From Gnetum montanum (Eukaryota; Streptophyta; Gnetopsida; Gnetales; Gnetaceae), in contig MNCI01028403.1 of NCBI GenBank assembly GCA_015680685.1, positions 401,542 to 465,541 on the forward strand: a DNA stretch of 64,000 bases, written 5' to 3'. The notes beneath the pieces were generated by a model. That model ran no database searches and was not told the origin of the DNA. It was given only the letters and a program-made list of their open reading frames with translations. Position 1 is the stretch's first letter. Each line of letters opens with the position of its first letter. Below are positions 44,400 through 56,535 of the stretch, in pieces. Both the position numbers and the translations under genes were made by a program.

Positions 44400-45850
44400 G
44401 CTCAAAAATGGAAGATTACCAATGTTTTATACATGCACAGATCCTAACTATCTACTTATTAATTCTTGCTAGGGCCAACCATTTATCTACGTGGAAAACC
44501 CCTCATTCTAACACTTAGAATTAATAATTTAATAAGTGTTTCTTTATCTTTTTGTTTTACAATTTTTTGTCATTTTCTTATTTCTTGATACAACTTTTAC
44601 TATCCTTTTTAACTTATTCCATTTTTTGTTTTCATTCCCTTTGTTATGTAATCTCACTTGTGAATAAAAAAATCATGTAGCCCATTGAGATGAGGTTTTC
44701 TCTATGTTTTCAAGTCATGAGGAACTGATTATTCGAATAGTGCAACCATGTCATCCATCCACTCATTCCATTAATAAGGGGTTCTTACTCTAGCTATAAT
44801 GATATTCTTCTACATCATCAAAACTAATAATAAATTCATAATCATTAAGCCTAGATAGAAAAGTGTAGAACCAAGTGGGAATGTGAAGGGTGTGACATTA
44901 AGGGGATTTGTGGATTCTCTTTGGCCACTTCTCTATGTTCTATCATGTTTCTTCGGTTGTAATTATATCCTTGTAGATCTAATGAAAAAATGGGAGTAAA
45001 GAGTATCATAAAAAGGTCACTAAATAAAATTCCAAGGGTTTCACTGAAAAGAGATGTATCCATGCATGAAGGTTAGTGGCTTCTTAGATTACATTTCCAT
45101 AAAAAAAAGCATGCCCTCAATAAGCCCCTCTCTTAGGCTAAACACCAAGTAATGTTACTCCTTGCAACTATGGTAGTCTTATGGTTGTTGAATGAAGTGA
45201 TAAAATAGTGCAATGTCATTGAAATGTGGTTTGGACTTTGTTTGAATCTTGGAAAAAAGGGCTAATGATTACTTAATCATTAATAACACACAAGGATTCA
45301 TTGTGCCTATGGTAAGACACCTCATATCCCACTTTCTGCAATCCTTTCTACTATCCATCTCATCTCAGTATTTATGTGATCTTACCTTGTGGTTTTATGT
45401 AACATAGAGCTATTTTTTCAAATTGGTGGTTTTAACATGTGTGTCTTGTTTCACAAATATGCATTGTATTCAACCCCCTTGGTGCCTATTCCAATCTTTA
45501 GGTGCGGTTACATAAGGGCATTATAGGCTATAGCCTACTTTGGGGAGGACCCACTTGTGTAACTAGTGTGACTTGTACTTGTGTATACAACCATATCATT
45601 TTTCACCTTTCAAGCACTTCATTGTTAAATTTCATGCTTTTCCTTATCATGTAAATTGATACATTCCACATCATCGGCATACTACCCCTTTTCTTACATC
45701 TTCCTAAGCTTTTAACATCAACAACTCCATATTCTAACACTTCTAGCACCTCAAACTAATTTCCTACATACCCCAGAACTATGGACCTAACCTTAAATCT
45801 TCTAATCAATCACAGAGATTTATTTTCCATGCTCAGTTACCCCATTTAAT
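44400..45850 (+). other. Non-coding post-gag spacer of element E
   Basis: T-rich tract (44540-44650), then sequence shared with A's spacer (44890-45095). The shared motif CTACTTTGGGGAGGACCCAC is at 45535-45554. No protease, RT or integrase remnant was seen, so gag is joined directly to the post-pol block as in A. Confidence 0.75.
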
Positions 45851-45856
45851 GCATAT

Positions 45857-45930
45857 TCATGGACCCTGATATTTGATTGGCCTTGACATTGAATACTCAA
45901 TATCGAGTCTCGAAAACCTATATATATGCA
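45857..45930 (+). promoter_or_regulatory. Putative internal U3-like promoter of element E
   Basis: 45883-45917 aligns with this element's own LTR U3 at 41075-41111 (TTGACATTGAATACTCAATA against TTGGTATTAGATACCCGATA, continuing). The differences over the first 28 positions appear to be transitions only. It is followed by a TATATATA box (about 45919-45926). The aORF ATG at 46442 is about 515 bp downstream. Confidence 0.65.
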
Positions 45931-46441
45931 ACCCCATGGTGCCCAAAATCCATTCTCTTCATTTGTAGCTAGGGGAGTTTACATTTTCTCTCATGATTTA
46001 GAGCTCTACACAACCAAGTTCTACTTGCGATATTTGGTTCTATATTGCTCTAATTATCATACTGTTTGAACCTATTTGACCCCAGAGTTGCATGGGAAAC
46101 TTGCGTCAATTTGTCAAATTTTGCTATTTCCTAGAAGATATTATAAGGATAAGAGTGTTAACAACCTTAAGCATTGTAATAAATTATCAATCATATTAAT
46201 GCCAGAAACCTTAATTTTTTAACCCAATGGATCATAACCATCATAATAGGCCATAAATAAGGAAAAAGAAACCAACTCTGAAGGATAAACATTATTTTTG
46301 AGAGATTTTTCCGAAAATTTTTCTAACTCTACAATCACAAGAACTAAAGAACTTAATGGACATAAGGTCAAGACTAAGGTATAAACTTGTTAATGACAAA
46401 TAAAAACACCTTAGTAACATCCCATCTTTGATTGATTTTAG

Positions 46442-48992
46442 ATGGCCTCAAAAATAGGAGGTCAAGCAAGACCTTTGTAGGGAGTAGCTAAATGCCCACA
46501 AGGTGGTAGGGGCCAACAACGCAAGCATGCATAACATGAAGAGTAGGAAGCCCAATCCTTCAACATTCATCAAGAGGCTCCTATTACTAGGAAATTGGTC
46601 CAAGGAGAGGTTGCAAAACCACAAGCTCCTATGTAGATACAATGCCTCATGTTGTCCCTAGAATGCCTTGAGGCCATTCAAGAAAAATCCATGTTAACCA
46701 TGATCATTGTAGAGATGAATTTCGGTCCATTTATGAAATTTTCTCTAGAGGTGATTTGTACACAAGTTTAGGCATCACCCTTGTGGCCCATTCTTTTAGA
46801 TAGTGGAAAGTGATATCTTAGTGAAACATATCAATTCTATTATAATAAAGAAGAAGGCACCACTGTCAATATCTATATAGTTAATATTTCATTCTTGATC
46901 AAGGCAATTGCCAATGCTCTCAATCTAACAAATGAGGAGGCTAAGTTAGCCCATCTATCAACAAGATCTAACCCCAACACTAGAAATTTGTGGCTAAGAT
47001 AGGCATATCATAAGGATGACAAAGCATATCATAAATTAACTTTAGAGGAGAGGACCTATTTCAAGATAAGGGCATATCATCTCTTCCCACAAAAGGGCTC
47101 AATAGGATGTCCATATATGCTACCAAGGGAAGTGCCATACTAATGGGTAAATACATGGCCAACATTCCCTAGTTATACTTCATAGAAATTTAGAGGTGGT
47201 TTGAAGAAATGAAGGTAGGGAAGCCAACACTTCCATTTCTTTACCTAATCCAAAGGTTATGAAAACACATTGGAATCTTAGGGTATACAAATAACATCCC
47301 CAAGAATGCTCAAAACATGTCTTTGCGAAAGTTTTGAAACCAACAACACCAAGGAAAGACTTTGGTGAGGAGAAAGAACTAAAGAATGAAGTAGAACTTA
47401 AGAAAGAAGTAGAACAAGATCCTAAATAGTGTCGCAAGCCACAAGTTCCACCTCCACCACCACAAGACTATAGGCTAGAAATGAGCCCTTTGTAGAAGAT
47501 TGCTAAAACATCTTATTGGGGAAGCAAAGAGGAATCTAACCTCTTCAAAGTCATTAATGATGCCATGAAACCCACTATCTTAGTCGATCCAACAAGAGGG
47601 AATATCTTGTTATAATCAAGAGAAGAATCCCAGTGGTCATAGAAAATATCTAGTAACACCGCATCCTTCCAAGTGATGCTTGAAATAGGACAAGGTGCCA
47701 TAGTAGTGGTAATGTAGCATCATGATGAAGCAGACATAGTAAAATTGATTGAATATTACATCAAAGAATCATTCAATGTGTTTGTTGTGCCCCTAGTAGT
47801 TCTGATTAGGACTAGAAATGCACAAATAATCACTAGGACTTCAATAACTCCTTTGATGCATAAGGATGTATTAGATCAACTATTGTAGATAGGGCAAGTG
47901 ATGACCACCCTACTTGACATCTTCAGTGATGTCATTGTTGCATAATCAGACCTCATATCCATCAAAGGAAAGTTGGCCATGACTGAGACAAGGGCAGAGC
48001 ATGCATAAGTAGAGGTGCAATGGTTGCAACAAGAGCTAGCCACCTTGAGAGGTAAATGATATGATACTACTTAGTTTGTCACACTTGACTAGTTGGAGCA
48101 ATTTAGAATAGAGTATCTAATCAAGCTAACCTAGGAGAACAAAGTTGTGGAGAAGGAAAAGGAGAAGGTAGTCTAGAATGCCTTTATTGTAGAAGTACAA
48201 TCCTATGCTCATAAAAAGGCATTGATCGTCACCCAAGAGAAAATAAATGGCTTGCAATACAGAAATTTAGGTTGACCACCATTAAATAAAAAAAGAATGA
48301 TCTATAAGAAAGTGTCCATTAGTTGACAGAACAACTAATGAGGGTCAACCAAAATATCAATAGATTAACTAGAGAGAACAGAATCCTCTCAATGGAGGAG
48401 GTTCATGCTATTTGACAAAAGTTTGTAATTGAAATAAGTGCATGGCATAATGAGGCCAAGAAGCATGAGAAACTAAAAGAACACTTCCAAGAGTAGGTAG
48501 GCATGTACAAGTAGATAAACGAAAACGAAATCCAGATGGCTAAAGCTCACATTAGGTCCATGACAACACAGAATCCTAATTGGCAACCAATTCTGGATAG
48601 TTATGTACTAGTCCACCAAGCCAAGGTGAAAAATAAAGACCTACAGATTGAAGACTTAAAAAGAATACATGGCATTGGCTAACCTTATATATGTCAACCT
48701 TGCCATGTTAATAGTAGGTCAGCTTACAACTAAGTTAGAGAAATAGGTAGCAACCATATATGCACTATACGAGAAAGAGTGTGTGGATAAAAAAGTTACC
48801 TTGTGGAAACTTCATGTGGCAAACTTAGAACTTAAGGTGGTTAAAGCGTGCTACCATGGACAAAAGGACATTGGTTTAGACCTAGCCAATTGGTTAATAA
48901 ATTATCATGAGTTGAAGGACAAAGCCAAAGCAATCTTTACCAAGAGGGTAAAACTAAATTGGGAAAGATGTAGAGAAATAGAGGATGGATGA
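46442..48992 (+). pseudogene. Element E accessory ORF (aORF), decayed
   Basis: Homologue of A's aORF with many stops. Start MASKIGGQARP (A: MAPKRAQQKS). The N-terminal domain has LECLEAIQEKSML, VEMNFGPFMKFSLEVI, YLSETYQFYYNKEEGTTVNI, AIANALNL and LSTRSNPNTRNLWL. The coiled coil retains RLTRENRILSMEEVHAI, VIEISAWHNEAKKHEKLKEH, MAKAHI and KNKDLQIEDL. Near the end CVDKKVTLWKLHVANLELKV and HELKDKAKA match A, after which the sequence diverges (from about 48935) and stops at 48992. The A-type C-terminus with EEPPPPRT is absent. Conservation of the same domains in three elements argues that this ORF was once under selection. Confidence 0.7.
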
Positions 48993-49025
48993 GTGATTTC
49001 GTTTTTAGATATCTTGTTACCTCGT
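48935..49025. other. Junction between truncated element E and element F
   Basis: E loses homology to A's aORF here. Neither its PPT nor its 3' LTR is found, and the sequence beyond F (56138 on) does not resume E. A deletion or recombination joined the two. Confidence 0.5.
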
Positions 49026-49919
49026 TGATGAGTGGCAACGTACCGCTACACTCAACAATACAAATACGAGTGTAGCATGCATGATTTGGTCGAGCTCTGC
49101 AAACTAAGTGCCTACACGCCTCATGGAACACTTAAGGTTAATCATTTGTTGTCTTCCCAGACTTACTTATATTTTTCATGGTTGTATGGTTAAGTAAGTC
49201 TAAGGTATATGATTTTTATATTTTTTCTTTTTTATCTCCTATGCTAATGAGGTGAAGGGTGAAGAAACTAATTGACTAACTTTAACTAACTAACTAAGCC
49301 TAAATTAACCTAGCATCATCATCCGTTCCCACTAACCATTCACACCCTAAACCAATGAAACCTTAGTTACAAAATGCTAGTCATTACTAGGATCACCAAG
49401 CGTAACACACGTGCTCGAAGCAGTCGTATTGAGACACTTAACTAGGAGAGAAGGGTTGAGAGAGATTTAGTGAACTAATAAATCATTTAAATGATAAATA
49501 GTAAATAAAAATAAATAAAATCCTAATTAGCCTAATCCATGCACTACAAGGTTTATCCAAGAAGTTCGTCTTTATTTTCCTACACAAACTTGTGTTTAGG
49601 TACAATATTTGCTCGAATAAAGATCCATTCACTTTGGAGTTTCTACTATGGGCACAATGAAAATTATTCTATCTCTGAAGAGGTAAAAATGATAGAGTTT
49701 TGCTATGGTCTAGGCCTGAACTGGGAAATAAGGGAGAGCTACCTCTTATTTATCAACTTGGCGGTGCACCGCGATATCGCGGCGGACGACGCAATATCGT
49801 GTATGCGATATTGAGAGGGATGTGATCTCTCGTACGCGATATCGTGAGGGATGCGATCTCGTGATGGACGTGATATCATGTACATGATATCGTGGCCCAT
49901 GCGATATTGCATTCCATCA
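49026..49919 (-). mobile_element. Element F 3' LTR
   Basis: 894 bp; plus strand TGATGAGTGGCAACG to ATTCCATCA. It holds an expanded set of GATATC-like palindromes (49769-49910), more than in the other LTR of F, with a TATA-like TTATTTAT at 49745-49752. Confidence 0.85.
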
Positions 49920-49932
49920 TACCCCCATGACT
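49920..49932 (-). other. Polypurine tract of element F
   Basis: Minus strand CAGTCATGGGGGTA immediately before the 3' LTR. Confidence 0.8.
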
Positions 49933-51915
49933 GAATGAAAACTCATCCTCTAGTTCCTTACAAAATATTGGGAGGGTATGGGATTATTGACTGAAATGGA
50001 ACTAATGGTGAATGGGATGACATGTGAATGGATCATCATTACAAGAAAAGACAAAACTAGTGTTCATGACAACAAGAGTGAACACGTTATACATTTGACA
50101 TCAGGCCTCATTTGGTAGCTGAGAGAGAAGAGAGAAGAGAAAAGAAGTCTCCTACTGCCAATGTCAAGATTACGTCTTTTGTTGTCCATCTGCAAGCACA
50201 CCATCAATCTCATTCCTTGCGTAGCTACTTTAGCACCGATCCATTCCAAGTGTTCCCTCCAGATCCAATTTTTTTTTGTATGATTGCATCTGCACACACA
50301 AAAAAATCTTATATTAGCAAGGGTGAATTAATTACAATGCAGTTGATACCTTGCTTCGGTGAAAGGTCCATTGGCTAAGTTGTGGTATGGCTGATACGGG
50401 TCTAGAGATATAATAATGGTGACTACCAAAGGTGTAGGGGCTAGGAGAAAATCGAAAAAATTGGGCTAGGATCCCCATGACTAAGAGCGAACCTCCGGTA
50501 GCAATAGAATTGAGGAAGAAAAAGAACAAGAAAGGTTGAGAAAAAGAGACAACTATAACATTAATGAAATGGATGTCAAGATGGAAATGAACAAGAGAGA
50601 GTGGATTGCAAAAATGTTAAGGGAAAGAATTTAACTGGTGCACCAAATAGGAATGCTAGTGGGTCCTCCCCAAACCAGGCTCATGCCCTTAATGCCCTAA
50701 CAAACCCACATTCAAAGAGTCCATAGGCTATAGGAATGTCATTTTGAATAAGAGTTAAATTCTTAACTGTAAGAATTTACCAAAAAAAAACAATGCATCC
50801 ACCAAAATATACACTAATGATACAACTGGTAATGAGATGAATAATGGAGGAAGAATGATGGAAAGAAGAGAATGGAATGGAGTCTCAAGAACAAGGTGGT
50901 GTAAAGCCCCTTGTGTGTTTAATGATTAATGTGACTTCGTAAATCTCATTTCAACTCCGGCCTTAAACAAACCACATCCAGTGACTTCGCATTAATGCAT
51001 TCGGCCAATCCATCCACTTGAATTACAAGAATGCCTTCCCCAAGAGCCACCACCATTCCAACGAAACGAATGAGGAGAGAATGGAAAGTGAGGAGGGCCT
51101 TAGTTAGAGGGAACATTTTTATTTTTGTTCCATAACCAGTGCTTGTAGCCCAAGGGATTATTTTGTCTAAGGGGTGTGCTTTGAATTCTCACTTTTTTGT
51201 TTCTTCTTGTTTTTTTTTGTTTTTTATGTGTTTATGTGTGAGAACCACACCATGCAAAGAATTATTATTTTTATTTCCTCAACTTCCCAATAATTGGGTA
51301 AGGACAAAACATTAAGAAAAATCAAGAAAAAAACATCCAAGCACCCAAGAGAATGTCCAACACAAATGCATCAAGTTCCCTTGAAGTCACACCCTTTTCA
51401 AGCCTTGAGTCCTTCCTTAGCTTGAGAAATGCCCAGTCACTGATTTATTAGAGTTCTTATTATTTTGAAGAAAGGGGACTGTACATTTCCAAGCCAAGAG
51501 AGATCATAGAAATTTGTGGATGAATGGATGAAGTGGACTCATTTCCTATCATATCAAAAGAAACATACCTTAGTATCAACATCATAACTTAAAGGTAAAA
51601 ATCAAACATTAGCAATCAATAGGAAAACAATTCATAGCATCATGAGGAACACTTATTAAATGATAAAATTACAAGATGGATAACACACACACAAACACAT
51701 AAAATAAAAAAATAAAAAAATAAGAAAAAAGTATAACGATGTTGTAAAACAAAAACAAGAAAAGTTAAAGAAATTTGTAAAACAAAAATGTGTAAAACAA
51801 AAACATGTAAAACAAAAATGTGTAAAACAAAAATGTTTAAAACAAAAACTAAAAAGAACTGAGGGCCCCTAATGTTTAGCATAGGTGGCCATCTCTCACA
51901 TGACTAAGTGGAAAG
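49933..51915 (-). other. Non-coding spacer of element F
   Basis: Equivalent to D 36405-38334 in reverse. The shared motif on the minus strand, TTTGGGGAGGACCCACT, is at 50658-50674. GA-rich microsatellite at 50119-50142. Frames at 50064-50529 are antisense or chance. Confidence 0.7.
51776..51850. repeat. A-rich 15-bp tandem repeat
   Basis: About five units of GTGTAAAACAAAAAT type. On the minus strand this is the T-rich tract that follows the integrase position in D and G. Confidence 0.8.
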
Positions 51916-52130
51916 GGAGATATCTAAAATAATGAACGTCTATTTGAATTTCTTAAAAGTGTCCAACTTCTCCTTATTGATGTTTTCAGGTTAAGGGGTG
52001 GAAGTCGGTGACACTCATATTCCAATGTGTCTATGCCTTCATTGTTAGCATGGGTTGTTCCCCCAGTTTTTTCCATGCATGTTGATGGGCTACTTTCTTG
52101 ATCAGCTGTCAACCACAAGGTGTCCACTAC

Positions 52131-52718
52131 TTATGTGGTTGCTACATACAGGCACCTTTGTATTTGTGTTTCTAGGGAATACCAATTACATGGAAGAGAT
52201 GCTAAGCATTCCTCCATGTCATCACCCTCTAAGTCACTGTATGTGATGCACGGAACTTTCTTCTTCTTGATCTTTCCATAAATGTTTACCTTAGATATCT
52301 CTAGGGAAAGATCGTGGATCCCTAGGCATGCATCTATTGTACTTAGCCATGGCCTTCCCATTATAATTGGGAAGCCCCTATTGTTACTGTTAACTTCTAT
52401 CACCAGGAAATCGGTTGGGTATGACCAACCACACACAGTGGTAACAATTTCCTCCACCAATCCTAAGGGAATGGTGATGGACTGGTCAGCAAGCTCAAGT
52501 TGAATATTGTTCTTCTTGAGTTGGGGTAGGTTCCAGGCTTGATACATTTCTTGTGAGATTAAGTTGACTCCAGAACCTGAGTCAAGAAGAGCCTTATTTG
52601 GTTCATTCTTGGTGACTTGTAGATAGATTAAGGGGCTTCTAGGATCAGAGAGTTTCCTAGGAAGGTGGCCTACCTTGATCCAATAGGTAACGGTATGCGT
52701 TAACATAACCATATGCAT
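52131..52718 (-). CDS. Element F protease, open segment
   Basis: 195 open codons, the best-preserved protease in the window. It cleaves the Gag-Pol polyprotein in active elements. Features: HTVTYWIKVGHLPRKLSDP, then KALLDSGSGVNLISQEMYQA with an intact Asp-Ser-Gly active site at about residues 38-40, AWNLPQLKK, LELADQSITIPLGLVEEIV, GWSYPTDFLVIEV, FPIIMGRPWLSTIDACLGI and KKKVPCITYSDLEGDD. It would belong to a Gag-Pol fusion, so the Met start is only the first available, not a real initiation site. Downstream the RT is deleted. Confidence 0.82.
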   Translation of the reverse strand: MHMVMLTHTVTYWIKVGHLPRKLSDPRSPLIYLQVTKNEPNKALLDSGSGVNLISQEMYQAWNLPQLKKNNIQLELADQSITIPLGLVEEIVTTVCGWSYPTDFLVIEVNSNNRGFPIIMGRPWLSTIDACLGIHDLSLEISKVNIYGKIKKKKVPCITYSDLEGDDMEECLASLPCNWYSLETQIQRCLYVATT

Positions 52719-55213
52719 GAAGCTCTATTATTGGACTGAAGGGGGCCTCGAAGTCTTATTTGTTAGAGGAGCGTGCACGGACTCAACTACTTGTTGTTGT
52801 GAGAACTTTTCTAGGCTTTTGGTTCTGAAGAAAGGTCTTCTTTTCTTGCGGTTGTCAGAACCAGCAACCAGTTGAATGTTTACAGCTCTCGTAGCGTTAC
52901 GTTGTTGTAGTTGAGTGGGGAGTTTCCTTTGCATTGTTGGAGTAGGTGGTAGTGGAACTACTTACGGAAGAGTGGAGGATGGATTTGGAGGATGGTATGG
53001 ATGTGGAGCATCTCCTGAAGGAGAAGGAATCCTCCTAAAGTACTCCCAAACTTGGTAGTAACGTTGGAGAGTTGTGTGATCCATAGAGTCACTTGGAGAA
53101 ATTGGCTGTTGAACGTAATAGCCATAAGGATGAGGTTGTCGGTAAGGATATCGTTGTCTAGGCGGTGGCATCACCCATGACTGTGGTTGTTGCCACTACT
53201 GATGTTGCCCGATGGGTTGTGGTGAAGTTCCACTTGGATAGTACATTAACGATTGGTGGAACTACCTTGGGTTACCTTGGGGATAAGGTAACCTTCGGGG
53301 TGCTTGTCGTCTATTAATTCTTGGGTTGAGTGCATACACCCTGGACTCTTACAGATGTGAGATGATTGGACAACATCCCTTAGGATGGTCATATTGGCAT
53401 ATCTCACATCCACCATCATTATCATTGTTAGAATCCACAACCTCATTGGAGATAGTATTTTTTCCCTTACCCTTGTCACGTGCATGGCCTGCATCTCTCT
53501 GCTTTTTCTTATCAGAGTCACTACCTCATTCCACCTTAGAATCCTCTACGATTTTTAGGACAATCTCCAGTCTAGAGTCTAAGAAATCCCACAATTGATC
53601 CACCTTAGCCGACACTTTGGTTATTAACTTCTAGAACGGTAAGGTTTTTCTGTTCACCAAATCTCTGAGTGGTGACTCATCCTCCTCATCACAAAATCTC
53701 AATCCCTTCTTCCTAAGGGAAGAATCACGATTATATTCTTCTTTGCTTTCTCTTTTCTGTAGCTCCCCTTCTTCTTTGGCTACTTGCTCCAACAAGCGAT
53801 GAATTTCATGGGATCTAAGTTCTGATAATCTCCCTTGGGCATAAGTCCCAAGGGTTCTCCTAGTTTCATACCTTAGCCCATCTACAAGATGGTGAAGTTG
53901 ATCCCATTATGTGTAACCATGGCCTGGGCAATGATGTAGCAATGCATAGTATCGGCCCATGGCAGCATCCAAGGGTTCATGAGTACCCTGCTTCCATCCT
54001 TGGATATGCTTACACAAGTTAGACAATCTAGAGTATGTTTGATATTTATCGTTGAACAACTCTAACATCGTACTCCATCTCCTAATGGTTTCCAACTCTA
54101 AGGACTGGTACCAGCTCTCTACTTCCTTTATGAGTGTCCTAGGAAACAACTTTGATTTCTACCACTTGTTCTCTATATTTTGCAAGGTGCAGGCATCATG
54201 GAATGCCTGTAAATGATTTTGCGGATCAGCGTTGTATCCTCTTTCAAGGCATGGGATATTATTCATGTCTAAGCAATTGATTCGACTATCTTTTTGATGA
54301 TTTGTCAGTATTCTAACTACCTCCATTATATCTAGCATACTTCAGGTTGCAAGTAGGGGCTCATCATGATCATCTCTTTCATGACGTCTATGATGTCTAC
54401 GTTGTTTCCTACTTTTCCTTCATTCATGCCCTTGTTCTCACTCTCAACTTTCTCGTCGAGGTCTCTCGTTTTGCCTACCCTTATCCTCACCATTATGCTC
54501 TTTGTGCTTGTGCCCAAATGTGGAAGGAGAGGGTGAGTGATGTGATGAAGGGAAAGAAGAAGTAGAACCATCACCATGATAATGTTTCTCACCTTCTCTT
54601 TTGTGACTACAGCTCCGATCATGATGACGATCCAAGTGCCCGTCCTTGTCATGTGTTGCTTTTCCCTTAGTGAACAGTTGGCATTCATGGGGATCAGAAC
54701 CAGGGTTGTGTATCGTAGAGCATAAGTTCTGATACCCCACCTCCTCACCATCGTGAGGAGGGGGAACATCATTCGATGGAGAACCCATTAGAAGTGGTTC
54801 ACCATCTCCTATTTCACTTAGGACATGCAGGACCCCTTTTCAATTCAATAGTGTATGGTGGCTCTTCTGCCATGATTCCCTTAAATGTTGTGCTTCTGTG
54901 GGATGATAATCCCTTGTGTCTAAATCACCTACAATGTATTCAGTAGTGTCATGTCGATCTGTGCAAGAGCATGAAGGAGCATGTTTAGGACTGAACGATC
55001 TGGAGGTAACACTATGTTACCTTACAAGTCTCTCCATCATAGCTATTCATGCTAATGAAGGATAAAGGTAAATTCAGGTATATACGTATTGTGATAAGTA
55101 TACACTAACCGATGCTGTTGAGGAATTGGTGGTTCACAATTATGTGTGTTAGACTGCCGACTATTTCTAGTATGATTCCTAGGTGGTGAATTGCTCTTAT
55201 GAGAAGAAGACAT
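52719..55213 (-). pseudogene. Element F gag, complete length but broken
   Basis: Starts at ATG 55213 (MSSSHKSNSPPRN, as in D). Contains YIPEFTFILH, GNIVLPPDRSV and LLHALAQID, then a Ser/His-rich segment (54788-54444: GSPSNDVPPPHDGEE, HNPGSDPHECQLF). The capsid core (54149-53907) is LIKEVESWYQSLELETIRRW, LFNDKYQTYSRLSNL and EPLDAAMGRYYALLHHCPGH. A knuckle-like CEICQYDHPKGCC lies at about 53420-53380, with the same C-x2-C-x3-H-x4-C spacing as A. A Pro/Tyr-rich tail (53174-52962) follows. Stops and shifts are scattered. This is the gag portion that D lacks. Confidence 0.8.
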
Positions 55214-55340
55214 CTTAATTTAATTTGGTGTGCTATTCAACCATTAAATAATTTTTCATTTAATTAACCCTAAGGATTCTTTTTAAGCTATCAACGATGT
55301 GGATAATTTCCTATGTTCTACTTAGCGCAGAAACACTTAG

Positions 55341-55358
55341 TCTTTAGCAACGGTGCCA
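55341..55358 (-). other. Primer binding site of element F, degenerate tRNA-Asp
   Basis: Minus strand TGGCACCGTTGCTAAAGA, one base from the LTR, against the intact TGGCGCCGTTGCCGGGGA. Confidence 0.75.
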
Positions 55359-55359
55359 A

Positions 55360-56137
55360 TGATGAGTGGCGAGGTACCCCTACACTCAACCATATGAATA
55401 TGAGCGTAGCACACATGATCTTGTCGAACTCCGTAGACTAAGTGCCTACACGCCTCATGGAACACCTAAGGTTAATCATTCGTTGTCTTCCCAGACTTAC
55501 TTATATTTTTCATGGTTGTATGGTTAAGTAAGTCTGAGGTATACGATTTTTATATCTTTTCTTTTTTATCTCCTATGCTAATGAGGTGAAGGATGAAGAA
55601 ACTAATTAACTAACTTTAACTAACTAACTAAGCCTAAATTAACCTAGCATTAGCATCCGTTCCCACTAACCATTCACACCCTAAACCAATGCAACCTTGG
55701 TTACCAAATGCTAGTCGTTACTGGGATCACCAAGCGTAACGCACGTGCTCGAAGCAGTCGTATTGAGGCACTTAACTAAGAGAGAAGGGTTGAGAGAGAT
55801 TTAATGAACTAATAAAGCATTTAAATGATAAATAGTAAATAAAAATAAATAAAGTCCTAATTAGCCTAATCCATGCACTACAAGGTTTATCCAAGAAGTT
55901 TGACTTTATTTCAGGTACAATATTTGCTCAAATAAAGATCCGTTCACTTTTGAGTTTCTACTTCGGGCACATGGACATTATTCTATCTCTAGAGAGCTAA
56001 AACTACCAAAGTTTTGCTACGGTCTAGGCCTAAACTGGGAAACAAGGGAGAGCAGCCTCTTATTTATAGACTTGGCAGCGCACCGTGATATCGTGGGGGA
56101 TGCAATATCGCGGCCCATGCGATATCGCGTCCCATCA
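55360..56137 (-). mobile_element. Element F 5' LTR
   Basis: 778 bp, TGATGAGTGGCGAGG to CGTCCCATCA on the plus strand. GATATC palindromes at 56087-56130; TATA box (plus TTATTTATA) near 56059-56067. Shorter than the other LTR because it carries fewer palindromic units. Confidence 0.85.
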
Positions 56138-56186
56138 CTTATCCAATAGTCGATCTTGGTTAAATTCATTTTATTTAAAATCATCT

Positions 56187-56221
56187 CAACCAATTTATAT
56201 ATATATATATATATTTATATA
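56187..56221. repeat. TA microsatellite
   Basis: Run of TA dinucleotides with one interruption. Confidence 0.95.
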
Positions 56222-56535
56222 TAGTGGATTGGTTTCGTAGGCTATGAGTAGAATTTAATTAATTTTTTAGGTTTTCAAGTTATTAATTATCATTATAAAT
56301 GGCAATTATAAATGTTCAAGTTGGTAAAATATTAATATAACTATTTAAATAACATCACTATTTACATTCCAAATAATATATACAGGTAAACATAAATTGG
56401 TAGAAATAAAAGTTTATATATTTCTCTATGTTGATGAAGGAATACATTGCATAATTATTGCAACGAACATTACAAAGTTGTAGAATAGGGTTGAACAAAA
56501 GGAAAAATATAATGATAAGTGTGAACTCAATATGT

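Larger units (their letters stand above)
49026..56137 (-). mobile_element. Element F: Athila-like element lacking RT, RNase H and integrase
   Basis: 7,112 bp, minus strand, LTRs at 49026-49919 and 55360-56137. Contains gag and a readable protease, then joins directly to the post-integrase spacer. Alignment to D shows the jump: F follows D up to about D 33585 (GTTGGAAATTCCTAAG-like) and resumes at about D 36405 (TTCAGATCTTCTCC-like), a loss of about 2.8 kb. Flanks CTCGT and CTTAT are only a 3/5 match, so the target duplication is not convincing. Non-autonomous. Confidence 0.85.

Noticed and set aside
46442-48992. aORF as a retroviral envelope
   Set aside because: The position fits, but no signal peptide, glycosylation-rich ectodomain or membrane anchor is visible; long coiled coil only. 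Kept as an accessory ORF of unknown function.
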